DNA of 16,886 bases, from NCBI GenBank assembly GCA_027365375.1, contig DAHXNM010000130.1, positions 1-16,886 of the forward strand, in the 5' to 3' direction. Shown in pieces: positions 5,953 through 12,525 of the stretch (its first letter is position 1; each line of letters opens with the position of its first letter). The translations under genes and the position numbers were made by a program. The notes beneath the pieces are model-generated. The model saw nothing but the letters and a program-made list of their open reading frames with translations. It was not told the origin of the DNA and searched no databases. This stretch comes from Ferrimicrobium sp. GTDB taxonomy: Bacteria; Actinomycetota; Acidimicrobiia; Acidimicrobiales; Acidimicrobiaceae.

Positions 5953-7722
5953 ATGCCTGGGATGGGGAATGCGGGCCTCGGCTCGTTTGGACTCGCGGCT
6001 CCATTTTATCACCGAGTTGCGCTGGAGGCACTGATACTCGCTGTAATGGCGTTCGTACTAATTGCCGCTCGTTTTCTGCTCTATGGTACCGCCTTTCGTG
6101 GCTCTCAAGCGCTAGCCGTGCGTGGTGGAGATGACGCCGGTATCGCGACCGGCGTGCAAGAACCTAGAGCACGCGCGGTGTTGCGCTATGGTTTCGGGGC
6201 ACTTTGGATCCTTGACGGCCTATTGCAGCTTCAGAGTTCGATGCCGTCATCAATGATCTCTCAGGTGGTGAAGCCGAGCCAGAGCGGCCAACCACATTGG
6301 TTGGTAGACCTGATGCAATGGGGTACCAACGCATGGTTCCGGCATCCGATCTGGGCAGCCTCTGGGGTGATCTGGCTGCAGATCGCTATCGGGCTTTGGC
6401 TCATTCTTGGTCGCGAAGGTTGGTTCTCGCGGTTGGGTTATCTAGTGGCAGCGGGCTGGGGTCTTTCTGTCTGGGTGTTTGGGGAGGCCATGGGTCAGAC
6501 CTTCGGCCATGGTGGATCCTGGCTTTTTGGGGCACCAGGCGCCGTCCTCTTCTACGTAGCAGCTGCGCTTATCCTGTTGGCACCCTATGGCTGGTGGCAG
6601 CGCGAAAAGTTGCCTCGTTGGGTTTTGGCCGCTGTCGGTGTGATGCTAATTGCGTTCGGAGTCCAAGAGGCACTCCCTGGTCGGGGATTTTGGAGTTTTC
6701 AGATCTCTGACATGGTCAAATCGATGGCTGCGGTCTCTCAACCCTCTATCATTGCCGGCAGCCTTCGCGGGTTTGAACACCTCCTAGGCACACATGGAGA
6801 CGCGGTGGTCAATGCACTTACCGTGGTTGTTCTTCTTGTCGTTGGTGCTTCGTTTCTGCTGCGACGTGGGCTTCGGGTGACGCTACCGGTCTTCGTTGTG
6901 TTTTCGGTGTTGGTATGGTGGTTTATCCAAGATTTTGGTTTTCTTGGAGGTGCTGGAACCGACCCGAACTCAATGATCCCCGAGCTCGTTCTGGTGATCG
7001 CGATGGTGATGGGGTTGTCCTATAACGAGGCGATCGCGGATGCTCCGGCTCATATCTGGCCAGAGACGCTAGCGCAGGCGGGTCGACTCTTTGGCGTGTG
7101 GGTGGTAATACTCGCAGCTATGGGGGCTGTGCCACTCGGATTTGCCGCCGTCAATACCAGCTACTCGATCGAGGCTGCGCTGGCGAGTTCAGGTGCTCCA
7201 TTTCAGATCGACCGTCCAGCCGCGCCATTCCAGCTCCTTGACCAATCCGGCACTCCGGTCTCCTCCTCGCAGTTCAAGGGCAAGACGCTGATTATAACCT
7301 TTTTGGATCCAGTGTGTACCGATACCTGTCCGCTCATCGCCTCTGAGTTGCGTGCGGCCGATGAGCAGCTCACTCCTGCCGAGCGAGCCAATACAGATGT
7401 GATAGCGGTCGCATCTAATCCGATATTTCACTCCGTGCGTGCGGTTCATATCTTCACTGACAGAGAGGGAATGTCATCGTTGCCAAACTGGTACTTCCTG
7501 ACTAGCCCATCGTTGAAGTCTCTGGCTGCCGTCTGGCAGAACTACGGTGTTGGCCTCTCGGTCCCCCAGAACGGGGTCATGATAGTGCATCCTGACCTCG
7601 TCTATATCGTCAACTCAGCGGGAGTAGAGCGCTGGATGATCCCATCCAATCCCTCCACCACCGGCGGGGTACAGTCAAGCTTTGCCTCCTTGGTTGATTC
7701 CCTCGTGAAGGGTGTGCAGTGA
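5953..7722 (+). CDS. Polytopic membrane protein fused to a SCO1/SenC domain
   Basis: The 589-residue protein has two parts. Residues about 20-401 hold ten hydrophobic segments, roughly at 22-45, 79-94, 131-152, 161-181, 194-216, 223-241, 287-303, 309-330, 340-357 and 380-401. This part resembles uncharacterised multi-pass proteins with LWILDGLLQLQ and GTDPNS motifs; I cannot name its family. Residues about 423-589 are a thioredoxin-fold SCO1/SenC domain with FLDPVCTDTCP (Cys455 and Cys459, the CxxxC copper/thiol site) and the third ligand His546 in MIVHPDLVYIVNSAG. The distribution of Arg and Lys suggests that both the N-terminus and the SCO domain lie outside the membrane. SCO proteins deliver copper to the CuA site of cytochrome c oxidase or act as thiol reductants. 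A role in oxidase assembly is inferred; no oxidase gene is in the window. A lipoprotein gene follows after 67 bases. Confidence 0.85.
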   Translation: MPGMGNAGLGSFGLAAPFYHRVALEALILAVMAFVLIAARFLLYGTAFRGSQALAVRGGDDAGIATGVQEPRARAVLRYGFGALWILDGLLQLQSSMPSSMISQVVKPSQSGQPHWLVDLMQWGTNAWFRHPIWAASGVIWLQIAIGLWLILGREGWFSRLGYLVAAGWGLSVWVFGEAMGQTFGHGGSWLFGAPGAVLFYVAAALILLAPYGWWQREKLPRWVLAAVGVMLIAFGVQEALPGRGFWSFQISDMVKSMAAVSQPSIIAGSLRGFEHLLGTHGDAVVNALTVVVLLVVGASFLLRRGLRVTLPVFVVFSVLVWWFIQDFGFLGGAGTDPNSMIPELVLVIAMVMGLSYNEAIADAPAHIWPETLAQAGRLFGVWVVILAAMGAVPLGFAAVNTSYSIEAALASSGAPFQIDRPAAPFQLLDQSGTPVSSSQFKGKTLIITFLDPVCTDTCPLIASELRAADEQLTPAERANTDVIAVASNPIFHSVRAVHIFTDREGMSSLPNWYFLTSPSLKSLAAVWQNYGVGLSVPQNGVMIVHPDLVYIVNSAGVERWMIPSNPSTTGGVQSSFASLVDSLVKGVQ

Positions 7723-7789
7723 CGCGGGCGCATCACGAGTTTTTCAGTTTTGATGGTTACGAGCAACGAAAGCGAGACGTTGGCGAGCG

Positions 7790-8932
7790 ATGATACGACG
7801 TTTTTCGACCGCCACCCTAGCGCTGGCGACCGCCACCCTCTTTTTGGCGGCCTGTGGGTCCACGCAGACAGCGAGTGTGAGCCACAGTGCAATTCCCGCA
7901 CAGCTCACGCCGAACTACGCTACCGTTCTCGAGTCACCTTCGGGCAACCTGTTCACTGAGGCGCGTGCCTACCAACACGGCCAGGTGCTCGAGGCCAAGA
8001 AGGGGGTGATCCGGCTGATGACTCCACAGGGTGTCTCTACCCGTGGTGGAGTTAACCTTGCGCTGACTCCAGGTGGACAGACTGCCTGGGCGTCGGTGAT
8101 AGCCGAGCGTGAACTCTACGTAAGCCCAATATTCGTTGGCCCAATCGATAGCTGGAAGCCAGCCGAACTCACTACTGCGGTAGCTCCATTCCCAGGATCG
8201 GTGCTACCGGCAAATGCCACCACCGCCGTCGCGATCGTCGGCTCCAAGAGCCATGGAGCTAGTCACCAGGAGTTGGTGAGAGTTCATAGCTCAGGCTCTA
8301 TAACGCAGATACTGGCCACCAATCCCACCCTTGAGCACCTTCTTTCGACTGGGCATTGCAAAAACCCGGTCTACGAGAGCCTCGCTGGCGTGTCTTCTAG
8401 TCCTACGCTGCTCGCGCGGTGCGGCGCTACCAACTATGCTGCCTTGGTCTCTCCACTCTCTGGTACCAGCTTCGTCGATTCAGCACCAAGCGGGACTGAG
8501 TTTATCGGGTTCTCGGCGCTCGCAGAGCTTAGCAGCGGAGGTCATCCGCTGGCGGCGGCCGTGATTGGGTCGACGAAGGGTGGAGGTAGCGATGCGCTTA
8601 TGTTGATCTCCACGACGTTTTCAGCGGTGCCGGTCAAACTCAAAGGACGTCCGGTCGCGTCACCGTCGTTCGCACTCTCTTCGACCGGAGAGTGGGCTCT
8701 AGTACCGCTTGCAGGGGGAAATAGCCAGGTTGTCGAGTTCTCCCCAACTGGTCGGGTAGTGAGCAGTGCAGCCGGTCCAAGGAATGCGCAGGGAATCGGT
8801 GTCTCTAATGGTGGTCATGCTCTGGTGGTGGCGGCGAACCCAAACCAAACCACGATTACGTTGTGGCGAGATAGCGCCAACGGATTCGTGAAGGGTGGTT
8901 CTCTCTCGATCCCCCAGGGCGTTAACGGATAA
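7790..8932 (+). CDS. Putative lipoprotein of unknown function, possibly beta-propeller
   Basis: The 380-residue product opens with a signal peptide: MIRR, a hydrophobic stretch of Ala, Thr and Leu, then the lipobox LAAC with Cys22 as the expected lipidated residue. It would be anchored to the outer face of the membrane. The mature part is rich in Ser, Thr, Gly and Ala. It contains spaced segments such as LALTPGGQTAWASV, FALSSTGEWALVPL and GVSNGGHALVVAANP that look like blades of a beta-propeller; this is inference from pattern. Two cysteines besides the lipidated one (in GHCKNP and ARCGAT) could form a disulfide. I do not recognise a catalytic motif. The ribosome binding site is weak (GCGAG just upstream). 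Lying 67 bases after the SCO fusion gene on the same strand, it may be co-transcribed and serve the same extracytoplasmic process. Confidence 0.75.
   Translation: MIRRFSTATLALATATLFLAACGSTQTASVSHSAIPAQLTPNYATVLESPSGNLFTEARAYQHGQVLEAKKGVIRLMTPQGVSTRGGVNLALTPGGQTAWASVIAERELYVSPIFVGPIDSWKPAELTTAVAPFPGSVLPANATTAVAIVGSKSHGASHQELVRVHSSGSITQILATNPTLEHLLSTGHCKNPVYESLAGVSSSPTLLARCGATNYAALVSPLSGTSFVDSAPSGTEFIGFSALAELSSGGHPLAAAVIGSTKGGGSDALMLISTTFSAVPVKLKGRPVASPSFALSSTGEWALVPLAGGNSQVVEFSPTGRVVSSAAGPRNAQGIGVSNGGHALVVAANPNQTTITLWRDSANGFVKGGSLSIPQGVNG
7806..7839 (+). repeat. 13-bp direct repeat in the lipoprotein signal peptide
   Basis: CGACCGCCACCCT occurs at 7806-7818 and again at 7827-7839, a spacing of 21 bases or seven codons. 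It doubles the ATL segment of the signal sequence (STATLALATATL). It probably arose by slippage and keeps the reading frame. Confidence 0.75.
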
Positions 8933-9109
8933 TCACTTCATCCTCCGGGTGTCGGACGAGCAGAGTTTGTGATGCCAGCTGCGACATGAGCCCGTGCCAT
9001 CAGGAGTGGCCTAGTCGACGAGGGCGGTGTTGTCTGGTACCACCGCTGATCGCTGCGATGTGGGGGGGTTAGCTCTCCCATCCCTGATTATGGGCTGTAT
9101 CGGCAGCAG

Positions 9110-10054
9110 TTATGAATCGATCGAGGCGGTCGTAAGTCCGATCATGGTGTAGATGACGTGGCTCGCTGCGATTGCTGTTATCTCTGCATGGTCGTAGCTT
9201 GGTGAGACCTCGACAAGGTCGGCACCTACCAGGTTGATCCCTCTGAGCTGGCGAAGGAGCTTTAGCACCTCCCGCGAGCTTGGCCCGCCAGCCTCCGGGG
9301 TGCCGGTTCCGGGCGCAGCGCTCGGGTCGATGACGTCGATATCGATGGAGAGGTAGACCGGTGCCTGGCCAACTCTCGTCTTGATCCGGGTGGCAATGTC
9401 TCCGATGGCGGTGTCGACGAGATCGTCGGAGGTGATGATCTGAAAGCCGAACCGAGCGTCGTCTTCGAGATCCGCTGATCCATAGAGCGGTCCTCGAGTA
9501 CCGACATGAAAGCTCCGATCCTCGAGCAGTAGCTTCTCCTCAAAGGCACGCCTGAATGGGGTTCCGTGGGTATAGGGGGCGCCAAAGTAGGTATCCCAAG
9601 TGTCGAGGTGGGCGTCAAAATGGATCAACGCTACCGGCCCCGTCCTCTTGGTGAGCGCTCTAAGCAACGGGAGTGCAATGGTATGGTCGCCTCCAAGGGT
9701 GATGATTCGATCTACATGGGTGCTGAGTTCGGTCGCTCTTGCCTCGATAGTCGCAATCGCCTCCTCGATCGAGAATGGGTTGATGCCCATGTCGCCGGCG
9801 TCAGCTACCTGCACCTTGCCGAAGGGGAAGAGATCCATGGCCGGGTCGTAGGGGCGAAGCAGTTGTGATCCGGTACGGATGGCTAGCGGGCCAAAGCGGG
9901 CGCCGGGGCGATAAGAGACACCGGCATCGAAGGGGGCACCAACGAGCGCGATCCCAGCGCTACCGACCTCGGCCAGCGTAGGGAGACGGGCGAACGTAGT
10001 AGAGTTTGAGAAGCGTGGCTCCTCGAGCGAGTTGCGTGGTCCGATGGGTTCCAT
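9110..10054 (-). CDS. speB: Agmatinase / arginase-family ureohydrolase
   Basis: Ureohydrolases split guanidino compounds into urea and an amine using a two-manganese centre. All metal ligands are visible in this 314-residue protein: GGDHT (His124), FDAHLDTWD (Asp147, His149, Asp151) and SIDIDVIDPSAAPGTGTPEAGG (Asp238, Asp240). The last motif, with GTGTPEAGG, fits the agmatinase branch better than arginase, but guanidinobutyrase or a related guanidine-acting enzyme cannot be excluded from sequence alone. On the minus strand the ATG is preceded by AAAGGAG with a six-base spacer, an excellent ribosome binding site. The gene is convergent with the lipoprotein gene and divergent from def, with only 53 bases between the two starts. 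No other polyamine gene is nearby, so the pathway (putrescine from agmatine) is inferred from family alone. Confidence 0.88.
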   Translation of the reverse strand: MEPIGPRNSLEEPRFSNSTTFARLPTLAEVGSAGIALVGAPFDAGVSYRPGARFGPLAIRTGSQLLRPYDPAMDLFPFGKVQVADAGDMGINPFSIEEAIATIEARATELSTHVDRIITLGGDHTIALPLLRALTKRTGPVALIHFDAHLDTWDTYFGAPYTHGTPFRRAFEEKLLLEDRSFHVGTRGPLYGSADLEDDARFGFQIITSDDLVDTAIGDIATRIKTRVGQAPVYLSIDIDVIDPSAAPGTGTPEAGGPSSREVLKLLRQLRGINLVGADLVEVSPSYDHAEITAIAASHVIYTMIGLTTASIDS

Positions 10055-10070
10055 TCATGACTCCTTTGTG

Positions 10071-10107
10071 TTGGCGATCGACTTCGCGGTCTACTAGCCT
10101 AGAACCC
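10071..10107 (+). promoter_or_regulatory. Putative leaderless promoter of def
   Basis: TTGGCG at 10071-10076 and TAGCCT at 10095-10100 have an 18-base spacer, a fair match to a sigma-A type promoter. The GTG of def begins eight bases after the -10 box, about where transcription would start, and there is no Shine-Dalgarno sequence before it. The mRNA may therefore be leaderless. An overlapping TAGAAC at 10100-10105 is a weaker alternative. Confidence 0.45.
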
Positions 10108-10599
10108 GTGGCAATCCTCGCTATCCGAACCATCGGCGATCAGGTTCTCGCAAACCGATCGACCGAGATTGAAACTTTTGATGCTGCCTTGCAGAGGCTG
10201 ATAGACGACATGTTCGAGACCATGTACGACGCCCCTGGTGTTGGCCTTGCCGGTCCACAGGTTGGAGTACCGAAGCGGATTTTCGTCTATGACGCAGGTG
10301 ATGGACCCGAGGTTTTCATCAACCCAGAGCTCGTCGTCGCCGATGGCGAGTGGGTCTATGAGGAGGGGTGCCTCTCGGTGCCTAGTTACTGGTGGGATAT
10401 CCGTCGGCCTGGACACGTGGTGATGCGCGGTCTCAACCGCGATGGCAAGCCCCAGGAGGTCGAGGGTGAGGAGTTACTTGGGAGAGTGCTCCAACACGAG
10501 TTCGACCATCTAGAGGGAAGACTCTTGATAGAGCGGCTGACCGACGAGGAACGTAGGGTCTTTCGGCGTACCATGCGAGAGAAGTTGATCGACTCATAA
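10108..10599 (+). CDS. def: Peptide deformylase
   Basis: Deformylase removes the N-formyl group from new proteins. From GTG at 10108 the product is 163 residues, normal for the family. It has the three conserved motifs: GVGLAGPQVG (44-53), EGCLS (86-90, metal ligand Cys88) and HEFDH (130-134, metal ligands His130 and His134 with catalytic Glu131). A second Pro/Gly variation in motif I (AGPQ instead of the commoner AAPQ) is mild. The frame stays open upstream to 10006, but that would run into the divergent speB gene and add residues absent from the family. The start AILAIRTIGDQVL aligns with typical N-termini. fmt follows after two bases, so the formyl-adding and formyl-removing enzymes are made together. 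Confidence 0.95.
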   Translation: MAILAIRTIGDQVLANRSTEIETFDAALQRLIDDMFETMYDAPGVGLAGPQVGVPKRIFVYDAGDGPEVFINPELVVADGEWVYEEGCLSVPSYWWDIRRPGHVVMRGLNRDGKPQEVEGEELLGRVLQHEFDHLEGRLLIERLTDEERRVFRRTMREKLIDS

Positions 10600-10601
10600 C
10601 C

Positions 10602-11474
10602 GTGCGCATCGCCTTTTTCGGCACCGGCGCGGTGTCGGTCGCCTATCTTGAGACTCTCCTCGATGCTGGTTTTGAGCTGACAGCAGTCGTCACCAAACGA
10701 CCGAAACGTCGATCTCGCAACGGAGTAGTTGAACCGACCCCGGTAGCGGCGCTAGGTGAACGCAGCGGACTGCGGGTATTGACGGCGCTTGGTGATCTCG
10801 ATTCGCTCGATTTCGAGCTAGGGATCGTCGTCTCCTATGGTCGGATACTCCCTGATCAGCTGGTGAACGCTCGCCCCTTTCTCAATGTCCACTACTCACT
10901 GCTTCCCTCATTCCGAGGTGCCGCCCCGGTGGAGCGCTCGGTACTCGCTGGTGGTGTGGCGAGCGGAGTGACACTGATGCGCCTCGTTGCGGAGATGGAT
11001 GCTGGCCCGATCTATGAGAGCGTTCCAGTCTCGATCGAGGACCTCGACCTGAGCGCGGCCTATGAGCGGCTCACGATCGCTGGTTGTACGCTCATGCGCG
11101 ATTGGCTAGTTCGCCATGATGACTGGATCACAACCGCTGCTCATCCTCAAGTTGGTACTCCAACCTATGCTCCAAAGATCAACGACGCCGATCTGATCAT
11201 TAGGAGCTATGAGTCTGCGTTGCAGGGCTATCGACGTCATCTGCTTGGACGCGCCTACTTCTACTGTGGCTCGAAGAGAATTCGCTTGGTTCGCGCCCAT
11301 GTCGACGAGACCGACTCAGGGTTCCCTCTTGGCTCTATAGTGGATGGCAAGATCCAGACCGCTAGGGGGATGTTGGTGCCAGAGCTCGTGCGACCCGAGG
11401 GTCGTTCTACGATGAGCTTTGCTGACTTTCTTCGTGGTGCCCAGGTTACGACGATCAGCACCTCCCCGGAGTAG
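10602..11474 (+). CDS. fmt: Methionyl-tRNA formyltransferase
   Basis: Fmt adds a formyl group from 10-formyl-tetrahydrofolate to Met-tRNA of the initiator. The 290-residue product starts at GTG with RIAFFGTGAVSVAYLETLL. It carries the catalytic site: Asn95, His97 and SLLP in FLNVHYSLLPSFRGAAPVE, and Asp133 in EMDAGPIY. The C-terminal OB-fold tRNA-binding domain (about 200-290) is present but slightly short; E. coli Fmt is about 315 residues. There is no good ribosome binding site near the start, which lies only two bases after the def stop, so translation is probably coupled to def. In many actinobacteria fmt is followed by rsmB and rpe; here it is followed by a long non-coding gap. Confidence 0.94.
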   Translation: MRIAFFGTGAVSVAYLETLLDAGFELTAVVTKRPKRRSRNGVVEPTPVAALGERSGLRVLTALGDLDSLDFELGIVVSYGRILPDQLVNARPFLNVHYSLLPSFRGAAPVERSVLAGGVASGVTLMRLVAEMDAGPIYESVPVSIEDLDLSAAYERLTIAGCTLMRDWLVRHDDWITTAAHPQVGTPTYAPKINDADLIIRSYESALQGYRRHLLGRAYFYCGSKRIRLVRAHVDETDSGFPLGSIVDGKIQTARGMLVPELVRPEGRSTMSFADFLRGAQVTTISTSPE

Positions 11475-11580
11475 AGGACAGCTCCGCCAGGATGCTGGAT
11501 TCACTCGATAGCCAGCTGTACCGCGTGCGCTCGGCGACTAGTGGGGTTGGAAAACAGCAGCAACACCTCTTACCCAAGAT

Positions 11581-11591
11581 CTACTGAGTAG
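11581..11591. repeat. Short palindrome CTACT-G-AGTAG
   Basis: A perfect 5-bp inverted repeat around a single central G, flanked by GAT on the left and CATC on the right, which extend the symmetry with one bulge. It lies 14 bases upstream of a possible -10 box (TAGAAT 11605-11610), a position suited to an operator. Function unknown. Confidence 0.5.
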
Positions 11592-11610
11592 CATCTTTCG
11601 GTCATAGAAT

Positions 11611-11634
11611 CGGTAGATATGACGGTAGAGATGT
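11611..11634 (+). repeat. Tandem 12-bp imperfect direct repeat
   Basis: CGGTAGATATGA (11611-11622) is followed at once by CGGTAGAGATGT (11623-11634), matching at 10 of 12 positions. It comes directly after TAGAAT and directly before a stem-loop. It may be a protein-binding site or a slippage product. Confidence 0.7.
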
Positions 11635-11676
11635 ACCCTTCTAGAGCTAAAGGCTTGCCGTTATAGCTGTTAGGGT
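11635..11676 (+). ncRNA. Stem-loop A of a possible structured RNA
   Basis: ACCCT (11635-11639) pairs with AGGGT (11672-11676) and, across a small internal loop, AGCTA (11645-11649) pairs with TAGCT (11664-11668). No T tract follows. It is listed as a putative RNA element because a second, larger stem follows within 21 bases. Confidence 0.35.
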
Positions 11677-11696
11677 CATTCCTGCTTCAAAGCGGA

Positions 11697-11749
11697 CGGA
11701 CGGTCGCTGGCACAGCTGACCGAGAGCTGGTTTGATTAGCCAGCGTCCG
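11697..11749 (+). ncRNA. Stem-loop B of a possible structured RNA
   Basis: CGGAC (11697-11701) and GCTGGC (11706-11711), separated by a four-base bulge, pair perfectly with GCCAGCGTCCG (11739-11749), an 11-bp stem. Inside it CAGCT (11713-11717) pairs with AGCTG (11725-11729). No T tract follows. No known riboswitch consensus was recognised. Confidence 0.4.
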
Positions 11750-12028
11750 ACTGACTCCCCAGATGTGTTCCCGCAACTCCAATCGGTATCAGATCTAGGC
11801 GGCACACAGTTCAAGTGGATGTGGCAGGCTTTAACAAAATTGTGGCGTCAGCCGGGTCGGTAACGGCGAGGAGGATGCCACCAGCGTACCCTATGCTTAG
11901 AGTCAACGATTAACCGCTGATGATCGGTCACCCTCTGTCACAGGCGGCAGAGCTGGTAGCGCTGAGAGATGGGTGCAGCGGACGATGGTTTACCAGGGAA
12001 CGTTTGAGAGTTGGGACGGAAAAGAACT

Positions 12029-12033
12029 GGAGG
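12029..12033 (+). promoter_or_regulatory. Ribosome binding site deciding the moaB start
   Basis: GGAGG lies nine bases before the ATG at 12043. The upstream in-frame ATG at 11920 has no comparable site, so 12043 is chosen. Confidence 0.65.
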
Positions 12034-12042
12034 ATCCGGGCG

Positions 12043-12525
12043 ATGCTAGCGGCGAAGGTAGTGACGGTCTCAGATGGTGTGGTGGCCGGGACACGTGAGG
12101 ATCGTTCAGGTCAAGCACTTGTCGACCGCCTTAGTGGGCTCGGTTACGAGATCGCAGGTCGGGTTGTGGTCGCTGATGGGGCAGAGAATGTCGCATCGAC
12201 TCTCCGCAACGTCACCACCGACTTTGTCGGTCTGGTGGTCACCACAGGAGGAACTGGGTTTGGTCCACGTGATCTGACCCCAGAGGGTACGAGGACGGTA
12301 CTCGATCGCCTTGCTCCAGGACTTGGAGAACAGATGCGAGCAGTGAGTCCACTAGGCGGGCTCTCGCGTGGTGTTGCGGGTACCCTGGGCAGCTGCCTGG
12401 TGCTAAACCTTCCAGGTTCGCCTAGAGGCGCTATCGAATCACTCGATGCCGTTGTTCCTTTGCTTGAGCATGCGCTTGGACTCCTTGCTGGCGGCGATAC
12501 AGAGCACCCTGCCTCGAGTCGATGA
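12043..12525 (+). CDS. MoaB/MogA-family molybdopterin-binding protein
   Basis: Members of this family bind molybdopterin and adenylylate it (MogA/MoaB), or have related roles. The 160-residue product from ATG 12043 covers the complete MoCF_biosynth domain: AAKVVTVSDG at the N-terminus, the binding motif TTGGTGFGPRDLTPEGT at residues 67-83, and LNLPGSPRGA near the C-terminus, where the family has a conserved LPG(S/N)P loop. The length is typical for MoaB. Its last codon overlaps the ribD start (ATGA at 12522-12525), so it is translated with the riboflavin genes, an odd partner for a molybdenum cofactor gene. No other moa or moe gene is in the window. Whether it is MoaB or MogA in function cannot be told, so no symbol is given. 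Confidence 0.85.
   Translation: MLAAKVVTVSDGVVAGTREDRSGQALVDRLSGLGYEIAGRVVVADGAENVASTLRNVTTDFVGLVVTTGGTGFGPRDLTPEGTRTVLDRLAPGLGEQMRAVSPLGGLSRGVAGTLGSCLVLNLPGSPRGAIESLDAVVPLLEHALGLLAGGDTEHPASSR

Larger units (their letters stand above)
11475..12042. other. 568-base gap between fmt and moaB with several structured elements
   Basis: No convincing gene is visible here. An ORF opening at 11920 runs into moaB, but it has no ribosome binding site and its extra residues do not match the family. The left part is somewhat richer in A and T than its neighbours. It holds a palindrome, a tandem 12-bp repeat and two stem-loops, listed separately. TAGAAT at 11605-11610 is a possible -10 box, and TATGCT at 11892-11897 is another; neither has a clear -35. 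I looked for FMN, TPP, Moco, cobalamin and T-box consensus segments and did not find them. It could be a long leader of the riboflavin operon, a small RNA, or the remains of lost rsmB and rpe genes. Confidence 0.6.

Noticed and set aside
7750..7959. Small + strand frame at 7750-7959
   Set aside because: It is out of frame with the lipoprotein, whose signal peptide and lipobox begin at 7790 and explain the same DNA.
8933..9109. Hairpin GCGGTG...CACCGC near 9026 as a bidirectional terminator
   Set aside because: Six base pairs with an 11-base loop and no T tract on either strand; the gap between the convergent genes holds nothing else I can support.
10006..10107. Upstream extension of def to 10006
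   Set aside because: It overlaps the divergent speB gene and its residues do not belong to the deformylase family.
11920..12042. ATG at 11920 as the moaB start
   Set aside because: No ribosome binding site, and the 41 extra residues lie before the family N-terminus; the ATG at 12043 has GGAGG nine bases upstream.
11475..12042. FMN, TPP or Moco riboswitch before the riboflavin operon
   Set aside because: The consensus segments, such as the ACCGGCGGU and AGUCCGGAUG parts of the FMN element, are not visible. A CTGAGAG at about 11961 recalls TPP but the rest does not fit.
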